Assembly: GCA_963753245.1 (NCBI GenBank)
Contig: CAVWBK010000002.1
Coordinates: 744,001-808,000 of the forward strand
Length of the DNA stretch: 64,000 nucleotides
Source of the DNA: VRUE01 sp963753245
Lineage (GTDB): Bacteria; Actinomycetota; Thermoleophilia; Solirubrobacterales; 70-9
Direction: 5' to 3'
Position 1 is the stretch's first letter. Each line of letters opens with the position of its first letter. Shown piece by piece: positions 33,867 to 43,428 of the stretch. Position numbers and translations under genes: made by a program. The notes under the pieces are model-generated. The model saw nothing but the letters and a program-made list of their open reading frames with translations. It made no database searches and had not been told where the DNA came from.

Positions 33867-35636
33867 ATGCGGACTTACCGTCGACTGCTGGGGTTTTTGC
33901 GCCCATATCGCCGCCAGCTCTGGGGCTCGCTGGCCTTTGCCTGGCTAGCGATGGGGATGACGGTCGTGATCCCGTTGCTGATCGGCGGCGCCGTCAATGC
34001 GATCAAGGACCACGATAAGCCAGACCTGCTGCCCCTGGCCCTGGCGATCGTCGGTGCCAGCATCCTGCGCCTCGGCCTCACCGTGGTCCGCCGCGTGGTC
34101 GCCGGAAAAGTCTCCCTCGGGGTCGAATTCGATCTGCGCCAGACCTTCTACGCGCACCTGCAGCGACTCGAGCTCGGCTTTTTTGACGGCCAGCAGACCG
34201 GGCAGCTGATGTCGAGGGCGACGGTCGACCTTTCCGCGATCCGCTTCTTCCTCGGCTACGGGCTCGTCTTCATAACCCAGAACCTGCTGACAATCGTCCT
34301 CGCCGGCGCCGTGATGATCGTGCTCAACCCGCTGCTGGCGCTGATCGCGCTGCTCCCCGCGCCGTTCATCATCTACACGGCCTCGCGCTATAACCGCGTC
34401 TCGCGGCCGGCGCTGCAGGAGGTCCAGCAGCGGCTCGCCGAACTGACCGCGGAGGCCGAGGAGAACGTCTCCGGGATCCGCATTGTCAAGGCCTTCGCCC
34501 GCGAGGAGTACCAGCTGCACCGCTTCCAGCGGGCGGTCGCCCGGGTCTTCGACCAGAGCATCTACTCGACGCGCCTGCAGGCGTTCTTCTCGCCGCTGAT
34601 CGGGCTGCTACCGCAAGTCGGGATCGCCCTGGTCCTGCTGGTCGGCGGCCGCATGGTGATCAACGGAGACCTCAACATCGGTCATTTCACCGCCTTCTAC
34701 ACCTACCTGGTGATGCTCGCCGGGCCGCTGCGGATGCTCGGCGTCGCGATGGGCATGGCGCAGCGGGCGATCGCCTCCGGCAACCGCATGTTCGAGATCA
34801 TCGACCGCGAACCGTCGATCCAGAGCCCGCCCGGGGCACCGCCCCTGCCGGAGGGCGGCGGCAGGGTCTCGCTGAAGGGTGTCTCGCTGCGCTACGAGGG
34901 CTCAGCCGCGGCGCTCAGCGGCCTCGACCTCGAGGTCGAGGCCGGCAAGGTGGTAGCCCTGGTAGGACCCTCGGGTGCCGGCAAGACGAGCCTCGTCGCA
35001 CTGATCGCGAGGCTCTACGACCCGAGCGAGGGATCGGTGCTCGTCGACGGCGCCAACGTACGCGAGATCGACGTCGGCAGCCTGCGCTCGGAGATCGCCT
35101 TCGTCGCCGACGACAGCTTCCTGTTCACCGCCAGCGTCGCCGAGAACATCGCCTACGCGCGTGGAGACGCCAGCCGTGAGGAAATCGAAACCGCGGCCCG
35201 GCGTGCCCAGGCGGACGGCTTCATCCGCGACCTCCCGGACGGCTACGAGACCCGGGTCGGCGAGCGTGGGCTCACCCTCTCGGGCGGGCAGCGCCAGCGC
35301 GTCGCGATCGCCAGGGCGCTGCTCGCCGATCCGCGCATCCTGATCCTCGACGACGCCACCTCCTCGGTCGACGCGACCACCGAGGCGGCGATCAAGGGTG
35401 GCCTGCGCGAAGCGATGACTGGCCGCACGACCTTCATCATCGCCCACCGGCTTTCGACCGTCGCGCTGGCCGACGAGATCGTCGTCATCGACGGCGGCAA
35501 GATCGTCGACCGCGGCACCCATGAGGAGCTGATGGAGGGCTGCGGCTTCTACCGGGAGATAGCCGACCACGGCCTGGCCGACAGCGTCTTCCTCCAGCAC
35601 GACCTCGAGGAGCGCGAGGAGATGGCACGACTGTGA
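33867..35636 (+). CDS. ABC exporter half-transporter, degenerate-site subunit
   Basis: 589 residues: six-helix permease domain (about 15-310) and C-terminal nucleotide-binding domain. Walker A is GPSGAGKTS (about 372), the signature LSGGQRQRV (about 472), the H-loop AHRLST. Walker B reads ILILDDATSSVD, with Asp where the catalytic Glu should be, the mark of the degenerate ATP site in heterodimeric exporters. Its stop overlaps the next gene's GTG by four bases, and the two proteins should form one transporter for lipids or drugs. Confidence 0.93.
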   Translation: MRTYRRLLGFLRPYRRQLWGSLAFAWLAMGMTVVIPLLIGGAVNAIKDHDKPDLLPLALAIVGASILRLGLTVVRRVVAGKVSLGVEFDLRQTFYAHLQRLELGFFDGQQTGQLMSRATVDLSAIRFFLGYGLVFITQNLLTIVLAGAVMIVLNPLLALIALLPAPFIIYTASRYNRVSRPALQEVQQRLAELTAEAEENVSGIRIVKAFAREEYQLHRFQRAVARVFDQSIYSTRLQAFFSPLIGLLPQVGIALVLLVGGRMVINGDLNIGHFTAFYTYLVMLAGPLRMLGVAMGMAQRAIASGNRMFEIIDREPSIQSPPGAPPLPEGGGRVSLKGVSLRYEGSAAALSGLDLEVEAGKVVALVGPSGAGKTSLVALIARLYDPSEGSVLVDGANVREIDVGSLRSEIAFVADDSFLFTASVAENIAYARGDASREEIETAARRAQADGFIRDLPDGYETRVGERGLTLSGGQRQRVAIARALLADPRILILDDATSSVDATTEAAIKGGLREAMTGRTTFIIAHRLSTVALADEIVVIDGGKIVDRGTHEELMEGCGFYREIADHGLADSVFLQHDLEEREEMARL

Positions 35637-37618
35637 GCGGCCCGAGCGAACCGGCCCCGACCCGGAACCGACTCGCCAACATGGCGCTGCTCTTCAGGGC
35701 GATCTGGAGGCTGCTGCGCGGTGAGGACCAGCGCGGCCGCAAGGTGCGCTGGATGATCGGCCTCCTGCGCCCCTATCGCGGCCGCATGGCGCTGATGTTC
35801 GTCGCCCTGCTGATCGAGACCGGCGCCGGCCTGGCGCCTCCCTACCTGGCCGGCAGGGCGATCGACGCCGGGATCGAAACCGGGGACCTCAGCTCCCTCG
35901 ACCTGACCGTCGTGGCGTTCGTCATCGCCGCCCTCCTCTACGCACTCGGTACCTACGCCGAGACTTACCTTGTCGGCTGGGTTGGCACGCGGGCCTTGCA
36001 GGACCTGCGCGAGCGCCTCTTTGCCCACATCCAGTCGATGTCAATCGGCTTCTTCACCCGGCGCAGCCCGGGTGTGTTGATCTCGCGGATGACCAACGAC
36101 GTCGAGGCGCTCAACCAGCTGGTCACCGACGGCGTCGTGACGATCTTCTCCAGCACCCTGACCCTGGTCGGCGTGGTCGTGATCCTGCTCGTCCTCGACC
36201 TCAAGCTGGCCCTGATCACCTTCCTCACCCTCCCGCTGCTGCTCGCCGCCAGCCTCATCTTCCGGATCGTCTCGGCGGGCACCTACCGAGCAACTAGGGA
36301 GCGGATCGCCGCTGTCACCGCCTACCTGCAGGAGAGCCTCAGCGGCGTCCGCGTGGTGCGCAGCTTTGGCCAGGAGCCACGCCACGTCGATGAGATGACC
36401 GAACTCAATGAGGCAAATCGGGCGGTGAACATGAAGACCGTCTACCTGAACGCCTCCTACTTCCCCGCGGTCGAACTACTGGCGGCGATCGGAACCGCGG
36501 TGATCCTCCTCTACGGGGGCAGCCAGGCAATCGACGGCGCGATCCAGATCGGCATCATCGTCTCCTTCGTCGGTTACCTGACGACATTCTTCGAACCGAT
36601 CCAGGAACTCTCACAGCTCTACACGACCTACCAGCAGGGCATGGCGGCGCTCGACAAGATCTTTGACCTGCTCGACACGGCGCCGGACATGGTCGACGCG
36701 CCCGGTGCCCTGGATCCGGGAACGCTGCGCGGTGAGATCGAGATGGAGGGCGTCTGGTTCTCCTATGCCGAGGACGCAGATTCGCACCCGATCGAGGCAC
36801 CAGAGACGATCAGTGAAGAGGAACCTCGGGTACCCGCTGCGGCCACGGGAGGCGCAGATCGGGCGGTTGCGGTTGAGCCGAGCCGAGCTGATTCCCGCGG
36901 CGTGGGGAGCGCCCAACCCGGCGCCGAGATCTGGGCGCTTGAGAATGTCGACCTGCACGTCCCGCCCGGCCAGACCCTGGCGCTGGTCGGCTCAACCGGC
37001 GCCGGCAAGTCGACCTTCGCAAAGCTGGTCGCCCGCTTCTACGACCCCCAGCGAGGGACCGTTTCAGTCGATGGACACGATCTGCGCACGGTCGAGCAGA
37101 GGGCTCTGCGCCGCCAGCTGGGGATCGTGCCCCAGGAGGGCTTCCTCTTCTCGGGTAGCGTCCGCGAGAACATCGCCTTTGGGCGCCCCACGGCGAGCCT
37201 TGAGGAGATCGAGGCCGCGGCGGCCACAGTCGGCGCGACCGATTTCATCGCCGCCCTGCCGGAGGGAATCGACACCGAGGTCGGGGAGCGCGGCGTGCAG
37301 CTCTCCGCCGGCCAACGCCAACTGGTTGCCTTCGCGCGGGCACTGCTCGCCGAACCGCGAATTCTGATCCTCGATGAGGCGACCTCCAATGTCGACGTAC
37401 GCACGGAGAAGACGATTGAGAAGGGTCTGGAAAGGCTGCTCGCCGGTCGTACCGCGATCGTCATCGCTCACCGCCTCTCGACGATCCGCCGCGCCGGCAA
37501 GATCGTGGTTATGGAGCACGGTCAGATCGCCGAGCAGGGCACCCACGAGGAGCTGATCGCCGCCGAAGGCGCCTACGCGCGCCTCTACGGCGCCTGGTCA
37601 GAGTCCTCAGCCGCCTGA
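35633..37618 (+). CDS. ABC exporter half-transporter, catalytic subunit
   Basis: 661 residues from GTG 35633, translationally coupled to the partner. The permease domain covers about 40-345 and the NBD the rest. Walker A is GSTGAGKST (about 459), Walker B ILILDEATSNVD has the catalytic Glu, and the signature is LSAGQRQLV. Between the A-loop region (VWFSYAEDADSHPIEA) and 'WALENVDLHVPPGQ' there is an extra charged segment of roughly 50 residues not usual in the family. Substrate not predictable from sequence. Confidence 0.93.
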   Translation: MSGPSEPAPTRNRLANMALLFRAIWRLLRGEDQRGRKVRWMIGLLRPYRGRMALMFVALLIETGAGLAPPYLAGRAIDAGIETGDLSSLDLTVVAFVIAALLYALGTYAETYLVGWVGTRALQDLRERLFAHIQSMSIGFFTRRSPGVLISRMTNDVEALNQLVTDGVVTIFSSTLTLVGVVVILLVLDLKLALITFLTLPLLLAASLIFRIVSAGTYRATRERIAAVTAYLQESLSGVRVVRSFGQEPRHVDEMTELNEANRAVNMKTVYLNASYFPAVELLAAIGTAVILLYGGSQAIDGAIQIGIIVSFVGYLTTFFEPIQELSQLYTTYQQGMAALDKIFDLLDTAPDMVDAPGALDPGTLRGEIEMEGVWFSYAEDADSHPIEAPETISEEEPRVPAAATGGADRAVAVEPSRADSRGVGSAQPGAEIWALENVDLHVPPGQTLALVGSTGAGKSTFAKLVARFYDPQRGTVSVDGHDLRTVEQRALRRQLGIVPQEGFLFSGSVRENIAFGRPTASLEEIEAAAATVGATDFIAALPEGIDTEVGERGVQLSAGQRQLVAFARALLAEPRILILDEATSNVDVRTEKTIEKGLERLLAGRTAIVIAHRLSTIRRAGKIVVMEHGQIAEQGTHEELIAAEGAYARLYGAWSESSAA

Positions 37619-37664
37619 TCGCGCCAATCAGGCACGCTCTGGAAATTCTGGCCTGGCCGAACGG

Positions 37665-37684
37665 CGGCCTCAGAGGCCGATTTT
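37665..37684. terminator. Hairpin terminator with T-run
   Basis: CGGCCT-CAG-AGGCCG followed by ATTTT, 47 bp after the ABC operon stop and between convergent genes. Confidence 0.7.
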
Positions 37685-37725
37685 CACGGAACCAACGTCA
37701 GCCCTATTGCCTTGGGGGCCGCCGC

Positions 37726-38439
37726 TCAGCCCGGCCCGATGCCGCCTGAACCGCCGCCCCCTTCTTCACCGCCGCCGGCACCGGTGCCTCCCCCTTCGGC
37801 AGTGCCTCCGGCGCCGCCCGTTTCGGGGGCGACTTCTTCGGGGGCTGCTTCTTCGGGTGCGGCAGCTTCTTCGGGTGCACTTTCTTCGACCGGTGCAGCT
37901 TCTTCTGCGCTGGCGCCCCCTTTGCTGGTTGCAGTTGTGGGCACCGAGGGGGCGCTGGGCGCTTCTGAGCATTCTTCGAAGCCGTAGGCGCTGGCCGCCT
38001 GCTCAAAGGTTCCCAGCGCCGAAGCGGCTTTGGCCTGGGCGCTGGCCAGAGCACTTGCATCGCCTCGCTGGGAGGCGAGCTGTGCGTTGCTCTCAGCCTG
38101 GGCGAGCTGATCGGCGGCTTCGATGAATTCGGTGTAGCCAGCATCGTCTTCTGGCGTCCCGAGGCCTTTGAGCCGTTCGACCATCCCGCTGTAGAGGTCC
38201 GCGGCCTGGGAGACCTGGTCTGAGGATTCAGCTTCGCTCGCGTTGACCGTGCCAACGGCGGCGTTGACCTCCGCGCAGATCCCATCGCCCTGCTGGATCA
38301 GTTCCGCCTTGCTCAGGGCGGGCGGCGCTTCGGTTGTCGTCGCCGCCGTGGTCGTGGTTTCACCACCACCCCCGCCACAGCCGCCCAGCATCAAAGCAGC
38401 GACCGGCACCAGCGCGATCAAAGACTTTCCGGTTCTCAT
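37726..38439 (-). CDS. Lipoprotein with low-complexity acidic C-terminus
   Basis: 237 residues from ATG 38439; the open frame extends upstream without support. The signal peptide ends in a lipobox (ALMLGGCGGGGGE), so Cys21 is the likely lipidation site. A helical domain follows ('LIQQGDGICAEVNAAVGTV', 'LYSGMVERLKGLGTPEDDAG') with two Cys, then a tail of EEAAP repeats and a Gly-rich end. The tail probably spans or sticks to the cell wall. The helical part resembles small exported proteins common in this class. Function unknown. Confidence 0.78.
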   Translation of the reverse strand: MRTGKSLIALVPVAALMLGGCGGGGGETTTTAATTTEAPPALSKAELIQQGDGICAEVNAAVGTVNASEAESSDQVSQAADLYSGMVERLKGLGTPEDDAGYTEFIEAADQLAQAESNAQLASQRGDASALASAQAKAASALGTFEQAASAYGFEECSEAPSAPSVPTTATSKGGASAEEAAPVEESAPEEAAAPEEAAPEEVAPETGGAGGTAEGGGTGAGGGEEGGGGSGGIGPG

Positions 38440-38737
38440 CGAGTGGCGACGGTAGCAGAGCCAATAGACAGCCTGTGCAGGGGATTTGATACCGCGACCC
38501 GGGCGCCCAAAACTCTTTGGCACCTGGCGCTCAGCGCTCCCCCGCGGCAGGCGCCGGGGCGAACCCGGCCGTGCGGTTCCCCACCCGGTTTGAGGCAAAG
38601 CGGCCATCGCAGATCAGGCACGTGACGCGTTGATATCGGTCGAGCCGGCGCGGCGGCATTTCGGTGCGATCCCCAGCCAGGTTGCGCCCCCGCTCGCGCA
38701 CCCCCATTACTTCGCCTGCCCGGCGTCGACCCCGAAA
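38440..38737. other. Region between tRNA-Gln and the lipoprotein gene
   Basis: 298 bp. On the minus strand a short frame near 38531-38660 contains 'RVTCLICDGRFASN', but it continues through the tRNA and is not supported as a gene. Confidence 0.35.
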
Positions 38738-38808
38738 CTGCGGCCCAGGGACTCGAACCCCGACTACCTCGTCCAGAGCGAGGCGTGCTGCCATTACACC
38801 AGGCCGCA
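38738..38808 (-). tRNA. tRNA-Gln (anticodon CTG)
   Basis: Acceptor strands TGCGGCC and GGCCGCA pair, the discriminator is G, the anticodon stem-loop is CCTCG-CTCTGGA-CGAGG, and the T arm contains GGTTCGAGTCC. CCA is not encoded. No other tRNA is adjacent. Confidence 0.93.
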
Positions 38809-38838
38809 AGGAGACTGCCCGAGGATATCCGCTCGCGC

Positions 38839-40071
38839 TTAGGAGATCGCCGCCAGGTCGCTGTCTGAGTCGGCGATCTGATCGCGGGCGGCGGAGACAT
38901 CGACGCCCGCGGCGAGCATGCGCCGAGCCTCGGCAAGATCTTCGGGACGACCGACGCTCAGGCAACCGGCCACGCGGCCCTGCTTTAGGTACCAGACCGA
39001 AAACTCACCGCCGTCGCGATCACCTCGCCAGAGCTCGGCATCCCACTGCAGCGCGGGCCCAACGTACTCAAGACTCGCCCAATCGGCCAAGTCACTGAAG
39101 AAGTAGGGCACGACGTCATAGTCGACATTGCCACCGAGCATGTTGGCGGCGACGTGCATGCCCTGCTGCATCGCCACGTCCCAGTGCTCAACCCGCAGTC
39201 GACGACCATGGACGACGCTCTCATAGGAACAACAGTCACCCGCCGCGTAGATCGCCTCACCGGAGGTGCGCAGCATGCTGTCGCAGATGATCCCGTCATC
39301 GACCGAAAGACCGGCTCGCTCAGCCAGCATCACATCGGCCCGCACACCGGCACCGATGATCACCGTGTCGCACTCAACCGCCAGGCCGCTCTTCGTCAAC
39401 ACCGCCTTGACCCGGCCATCGCCCTCGAAGGCCTCGAGCTCCTCGCCGCCATGGATAGTCACTCCGTGTGACTCAAGGCGCTCGTGAAACCAGCGACCGG
39501 CATCATCGCCGAAGGTCCTCGAGAGGGCGAGGTCCTCGATCATCACCATCGTGCACCTGACCCCCTTGGAGCTCAGCGAGGCGGCCACCTCAGAGCCGAT
39601 GTAGCTGCCACCGACGATCACCACATGCTCGGCGGCCTCGGCGTCGGCCCTGATCGCGTCGGAGTTGCCAAAGGCCCGCAGGTAGTGAATGCCCTCGTTC
39701 TCGGCACCCTCGACCCGCAAGATGTTGACCGTCGCTCCAGTTGCCAGCAGTGCCTTGCCAAAGCCAACCTCCTCCCCACCCTGCAGGCTCGCCGTCCGCG
39801 TCTTGGGGTCCAGAGACATCACGTTTCGCCCGACGAGCAGCTCGACCTCGTTCTCCTCATACCATGCGTGGGGATTGACATAAGCGTCCTCGCGCGAGGC
39901 CTCACCGCGCAGGTACTCCTTGGACAGCGGCGGACGTTCGTAGGGCGGCTCGGGCTCCCGGCCGACGAGAAGCAGCGATCCCTCGGCGCCGCGCTTTCGC
40001 AGCTCGGCCGCACAATGGGCGGAGGCCATGCCGCCGCCAATCAGTAAAAACTCGACCTCTCGCCTCGGCAT
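38839..40071 (-). CDS. FAD/NAD(P)H-dependent reductase (ferredoxin/rubredoxin-reductase type)
   Basis: 410 residues from ATG 40071 (MPRREVEFLLIGGGMASAHC). It has two dinucleotide-binding motifs: GGGMASA for FAD at the N-terminus and 'VVIVGGSYIGSEVAASLSSK' (about 155-174) for NAD(P)H. 'IYAAGDCCSYESVVHGRRLR' is the second FAD motif. 'YERPPLSKEYLRG' is diagnostic for the BphA4/PutR-like ferredoxin reductase group. It ends about 30 bp before tRNA-Gln. The partner ferredoxin is not in the window next to it, and a role in a redox chain is inferred. Confidence 0.9.
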   Translation of the reverse strand: MPRREVEFLLIGGGMASAHCAAELRKRGAEGSLLLVGREPEPPYERPPLSKEYLRGEASREDAYVNPHAWYEENEVELLVGRNVMSLDPKTRTASLQGGEEVGFGKALLATGATVNILRVEGAENEGIHYLRAFGNSDAIRADAEAAEHVVIVGGSYIGSEVAASLSSKGVRCTMVMIEDLALSRTFGDDAGRWFHERLESHGVTIHGGEELEAFEGDGRVKAVLTKSGLAVECDTVIIGAGVRADVMLAERAGLSVDDGIICDSMLRTSGEAIYAAGDCCSYESVVHGRRLRVEHWDVAMQQGMHVAANMLGGNVDYDVVPYFFSDLADWASLEYVGPALQWDAELWRGDRDGGEFSVWYLKQGRVAGCLSVGRPEDLAEARRMLAAGVDVSAARDQIADSDSDLAAIS

Positions 40072-40081
40072 AGCCTCACCT

Positions 40082-40768
40082 CTACCCGGAGCCACCGGCG
40101 CCGTTCTTGCCGCTCGGGCCGAAGATCGTTTTCAGCTCGTCCTCTTTGCCCGGATCAAGGACGGCCAGCACCTCATCGCCGACCTCAAGCACCGTGTCGG
40201 GGCCGGGGACGAAACCCTTGCCCTCGCGCAGGACCGAGATTAAGAGACTCCCCTCCGGCATCGCCAGATCGCCGACCCGTCGGCCGGTGACCCCGCAGTC
40301 CTTACCGAGCAGCATCTCGATGATCTCCAGCTGCTCCTCCTGGAGGTCGAGCAGGTGGACCAGGCCGTACTCGGGGACCTCGTGCTCGAGCAGGCGCAGG
40401 ATCAGGTCAGTGGCCGAGACGTAGGGCTTGATCCCGAGTAGCTCAAAATGGGGCTTGTTGCGGGGGTTATTGACGCGGGCGATGATCCGCTCGACCATGT
40501 ACTTCTCGCGAGCAACCTGGCAGATCAGCATGTTGTCCTCGTCATCTCCGGTCACCGCGATCACCATGTCGGCGCGCTGGATCCCGGCTCGCTCCAGCAC
40601 CCAAAGCTCAGAGGCATCGCCGTAGGAGACGTTGTGCTCAAGCTCCTGCTCAACGGTCAGGTAGCGGCGGCGATTGCTCTCGATCACCGTCACCTCGTGA
40701 TTCTTTTCAAGCAGCTCGCGGGCCAGGTTCCAGCCAACCTTGCCGGCGCCGACGACGATGATGTACAT
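40082..40768 (-). CDS. TrkA-type K+ channel/transporter regulator, NAD-binding (RCK-N plus RCK-C)
   Basis: 228 residues from ATG 40768, which shares one base with the stop of the upstream paralogue (TGATG). 'MYIIVVGAGKVGWNLARELL' is the Rossmann motif of the RCK-N domain, and 'VIAVTGDDEDNMLICQVARE' completes it. The C-terminal part ('LLGKDCGVTGRRVGDLAMPE', 'VLEVGDEVLAVLDPGKEDEL') is an RCK-C/TrkA-C domain. Such proteins gate K+ transport in response to nucleotides. The neighbouring permeases are the likely partners. Confidence 0.92.
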   Translation of the reverse strand: MYIIVVGAGKVGWNLARELLEKNHEVTVIESNRRRYLTVEQELEHNVSYGDASELWVLERAGIQRADMVIAVTGDDEDNMLICQVAREKYMVERIIARVNNPRNKPHFELLGIKPYVSATDLILRLLEHEVPEYGLVHLLDLQEEQLEIIEMLLGKDCGVTGRRVGDLAMPEGSLLISVLREGKGFVPGPDTVLEVGDEVLAVLDPGKEDELKTIFGPSGKNGAGGSG

Positions 40769-41205
40769 CAGGCGGCGCGCCCCTGGCCTTCGCGGACCGC
40801 ATTCTCGAGCATGTCGATCGCGACCCTGGTCGGGCACACGGTCTGCAGGCCCTGGCGCTGATACCACTCGGCGCGCAAGGGATCGAGGATCCGCGCGATT
40901 ACGGTCGGCACCTGATAGTGGCGCTGGGCGATCTGGGCGATGACGATATTGGTGTTGTCGCCATCGGTTGAGGCGATGAAGGCATCCGCTTCCTCGATCC
41001 CGGCCGCGATCAGGGCATCGGTCTCCAGGCCGGCCCCGACCGTGAAACGACCGCCGAGATCCTCCCAGCCCTTCTCGAGACCGACCTCGAGCCTCGCGTG
41101 GGACTCAGGGTCCTCGTCTAGACAGGAGACTTCGTGGCCCTCATGCAACATCGCCCGAGCCAGCGAAGAGCCAACGCGGCCGCAGCCGACGATCAGGATG
41201 AACAC
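40768..41205 (-). CDS. TrkA-N (RCK-N) domain protein
   Basis: 145 residues, only the nucleotide-binding half. 'MFILIVGCGRVGSSLARAML' gives GxGxxG, and 'EADAFIASTDGDNTNIVIAQ' plus 'VIARILDPLRAEWYQRQG' complete the RCK-N fold. It lacks the TrkA-C domain found in the downstream paralogue, with which it is translationally coupled, so the two likely work as a pair. It follows the APC permease stop by 18 bp. Confidence 0.92.
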   Translation of the reverse strand: MFILIVGCGRVGSSLARAMLHEGHEVSCLDEDPESHARLEVGLEKGWEDLGGRFTVGAGLETDALIAAGIEEADAFIASTDGDNTNIVIAQIAQRHYQVPTVIARILDPLRAEWYQRQGLQTVCPTRVAIDMLENAVREGQGRAA

Positions 41206-41223
41206 GACATCACCGGGTGCAGT

Positions 41224-43230
41224 CTAGTCGGCGCTGGCCGGCTCGGGCTCGGCAACCGCTTCGGGCGGGGCGGTAAGTAACACCCGGCACGGCGCCTTCT
41301 TCAGAACGTACTCGGTGGCGGCGCCGATCTCAGCCGGTTTGGCCGCGCCGATCCCCCCCAGCCTCGCCCCGCCCCGGATCTTGCTCGGCGGCTCGGCGCC
41401 GACCACTATCGCCTCCGCCCCATTGCGCCGCGCCGCCTCGACGATCCCGGCGCCGACATTGCGGGCGCGGACCACTTCGGCGCTGATCGCGACATCCTCA
41501 TACTCATCGCCGACCTCCTTCGCCCTCTCCAGAGCTCGCCTGGCCTCCTTCTCGCGCTCGGGGGGGAGTTTCGCGTCAAGAGGCAGGGTCAGAGGCACCT
41601 CGACGACGTAGACGAGGTCCAGCCGCGCCGCGGAAACCTCACCTCCGGACTCCTCCTGCTGGGCCGCCGCGAGCCGTCCGGCGGTCGAGACGATGTCGTC
41701 GTCAAGGGTGCTGCCAAAGACGGGAACGAGGATGTTGCGATAGGCCACCTCCGGCACCCGCTTGGTCAGCGCCTTCTCGCTCACCGATACCCGTTTTGTC
41801 AGCGTCGTGCCCTCAAAGCCCTTGCGGTAGATGACGTAGAAGAGCAGCCCGAAGGCCATCCAGCCACCGCCGACCAGGCGTGCGGTGTCGTGAAAGGCGA
41901 GCACGCTGAGAAAGGCGAGGCCGCTGAGGATCGCCGCAAAGATCACCGGGATCGGCAGCCGCGCCCCCCGCCAAGTGATGTTCCAGGGCACCGCATAAGG
42001 ACGCGGTCGTTCCGGGTCGATAATCCGCAGGCGCAGGATCGAAACCTGGGCGATCGTGATCGCCAGAGTCGCGCCGAAGGCATAGATTCCGGCCAGCAGC
42101 TTGACGTTGGTCGGTGCGACAAGTCCAATCGCGATCGCCCCCGAGATCGCGATCGCGACCTGGGGCGTCGCGTGACGCGAGTTGAGCTTGCCGAGCCAGC
42201 TCGGGATCTGGCGGTTGATCGCCAGCGTGTAGATATGGCGCGAGACGCCCAACATCGCGGTCGTCACCGCCCAGAAGAGCACCGGCGCGGCGACCAGAGC
42301 CACCAGCCAGCGCATCCCGGCGGCGACCCAGTGTGGGTGAAAGGAGGAGACCACGCCGAGCACCGGCGCCTCGACGAAGTGGCCGCCGAGTGCGGTGTGC
42401 GGTCCGTTGGGGCCAGCGACCACCGGCACCGCCATCAGGGCGACGGCCGCCATCCCCGCATAGACCAAGGGCACCGCGAACGCACCGACAGAGACGATCC
42501 GTTTCAGATCGCGGGGGTGAACGTCGATATCGGGGGCCAGATCGGAGGCGGCCTCGATCCCGGCGTAGGCGAGCATCGCCACCACCGAGGCATAGACGAT
42601 GTCGACGACGCTCGGGTTATTGAACAGATCGAGCTGGGCGGTGAGGCGGTCCGGATGAAAGACGGCTAGCACCCCGACGATGATCACCGCGAGCTGCAGG
42701 GTGATATCGGCGAGGGCAAGGGCCGCGAGGCCCCGCTCACGACCGCGGCCGGTGATGTTGAACGCGTTCAGCAGGCAGGCGCAGACGATGACCAGGGCCG
42801 CGACACCGATCTCCCAACCAGGCTCAGAGAGGTTGGAGGAGATCGGCTCGAGGTAGTGGGGCACCGAGATCGCCGCCAATGCCGCGACGATCAGGTAATC
42901 GATCAGAATTGCCCAGCCGGCGATGAACGCGATCAGCTCGTTGAAGGCGTGGCGAGCAAAGCTCGAGGAACCGCCGCGCTCGCGCAGCATCGCACCGCCC
43001 TCCACGTAGGTGAGGGTGGTCAAGACGAAGAGCAGGCCGGCGGCAAGAAAGATCAGCGGCGTCAGCCCGAGGCCCCGATCGGCGACCACGCCAAGCGCAA
43101 AATAGATCGAGAAGCCGACCGAGGAGTAGACCGCGACGAACAGCCCGGGCACACCGAGGCCGCGCTGGATCAGGTTGGACTCGGGCCGCTGGACGGGCTC
43201 CTCGGGCTCCGGCCGCTCCGGCTCGCTCAC
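41224..43230 (-). CDS. APC-family permease fused to a UspA-like domain (1)
   Basis: 668 residues from GTG 43230, overlapping the stop of the small membrane gene by four bases. About 12 helices (roughly residues 25-455) carry the APC pattern 'SSVGFSIYFALGVVADRGLG', 'GGSSSFARHAFNELIAFIAG' and 'VASVVAMLAYAGIEAA'-like helix 6. From about residue 495 a UspA-like cytoplasmic domain follows ('YRNILVPVFGSTLDDDIVST', 'VEAARRNGAEAIVVGAEPPS'). The arrangement matches KimA-type K+ importers and related amino-acid permeases. Neighbouring TrkA proteins favour K+. Confidence 0.88.
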   Translation of the reverse strand: MSEPERPEPEEPVQRPESNLIQRGLGVPGLFVAVYSSVGFSIYFALGVVADRGLGLTPLIFLAAGLLFVLTTLTYVEGGAMLRERGGSSSFARHAFNELIAFIAGWAILIDYLIVAALAAISVPHYLEPISSNLSEPGWEIGVAALVIVCACLLNAFNITGRGRERGLAALALADITLQLAVIIVGVLAVFHPDRLTAQLDLFNNPSVVDIVYASVVAMLAYAGIEAASDLAPDIDVHPRDLKRIVSVGAFAVPLVYAGMAAVALMAVPVVAGPNGPHTALGGHFVEAPVLGVVSSFHPHWVAAGMRWLVALVAAPVLFWAVTTAMLGVSRHIYTLAINRQIPSWLGKLNSRHATPQVAIAISGAIAIGLVAPTNVKLLAGIYAFGATLAITIAQVSILRLRIIDPERPRPYAVPWNITWRGARLPIPVIFAAILSGLAFLSVLAFHDTARLVGGGWMAFGLLFYVIYRKGFEGTTLTKRVSVSEKALTKRVPEVAYRNILVPVFGSTLDDDIVSTAGRLAAAQQEESGGEVSAARLDLVYVVEVPLTLPLDAKLPPEREKEARRALERAKEVGDEYEDVAISAEVVRARNVGAGIVEAARRNGAEAIVVGAEPPSKIRGGARLGGIGAAKPAEIGAATEYVLKKAPCRVLLTAPPEAVAEPEPASAD

Positions 43231-43418
43231 CCTGCGGCCCGCGAGATCCAGAGCCGGCCGATGCCCACCGCGACGAACAGCACGCCGAGCAGGACCCCGG
43301 TTGAAAGCGGGCCCCCACCGTTGGCCAACGTGGCGATCAGGATCCCCACGCCGAGTGCAATGAAGACCAACGAGAAGGCGCGGATCGAGCCCTGGTAAAT
43401 CCGCTCGGGCGAGGACAT
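43227..43418 (-). CDS. Small two-helix membrane protein
   Basis: 63 residues from ATG 43418. Two hydrophobic helices, 'AFSLVFIALGVGILIATLA' and 'TGVLLGVLFVAVGIGRLWI', are separated by a short Gly/Pro turn. It sits between the two APC-Usp permease genes, 10 bp after one and overlapping the next by GTGA, so it is part of the operon. It may be a subunit or stabiliser of one of the permeases. No family known to me. Confidence 0.75.
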   Translation of the reverse strand: MSSPERIYQGSIRAFSLVFIALGVGILIATLANGGGPLSTGVLLGVLFVAVGIGRLWISRAAG

Positions 43419-43428
43419 CTGAGCGATT

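Noticed and set aside
37750..37930. CRISPR-like or regulatory repeat in the GAAGAAG-rich stretch
   Set aside because: Imperfect short codon repeats that encode the EEAAP tail of the lipoprotein; no spacer structure.
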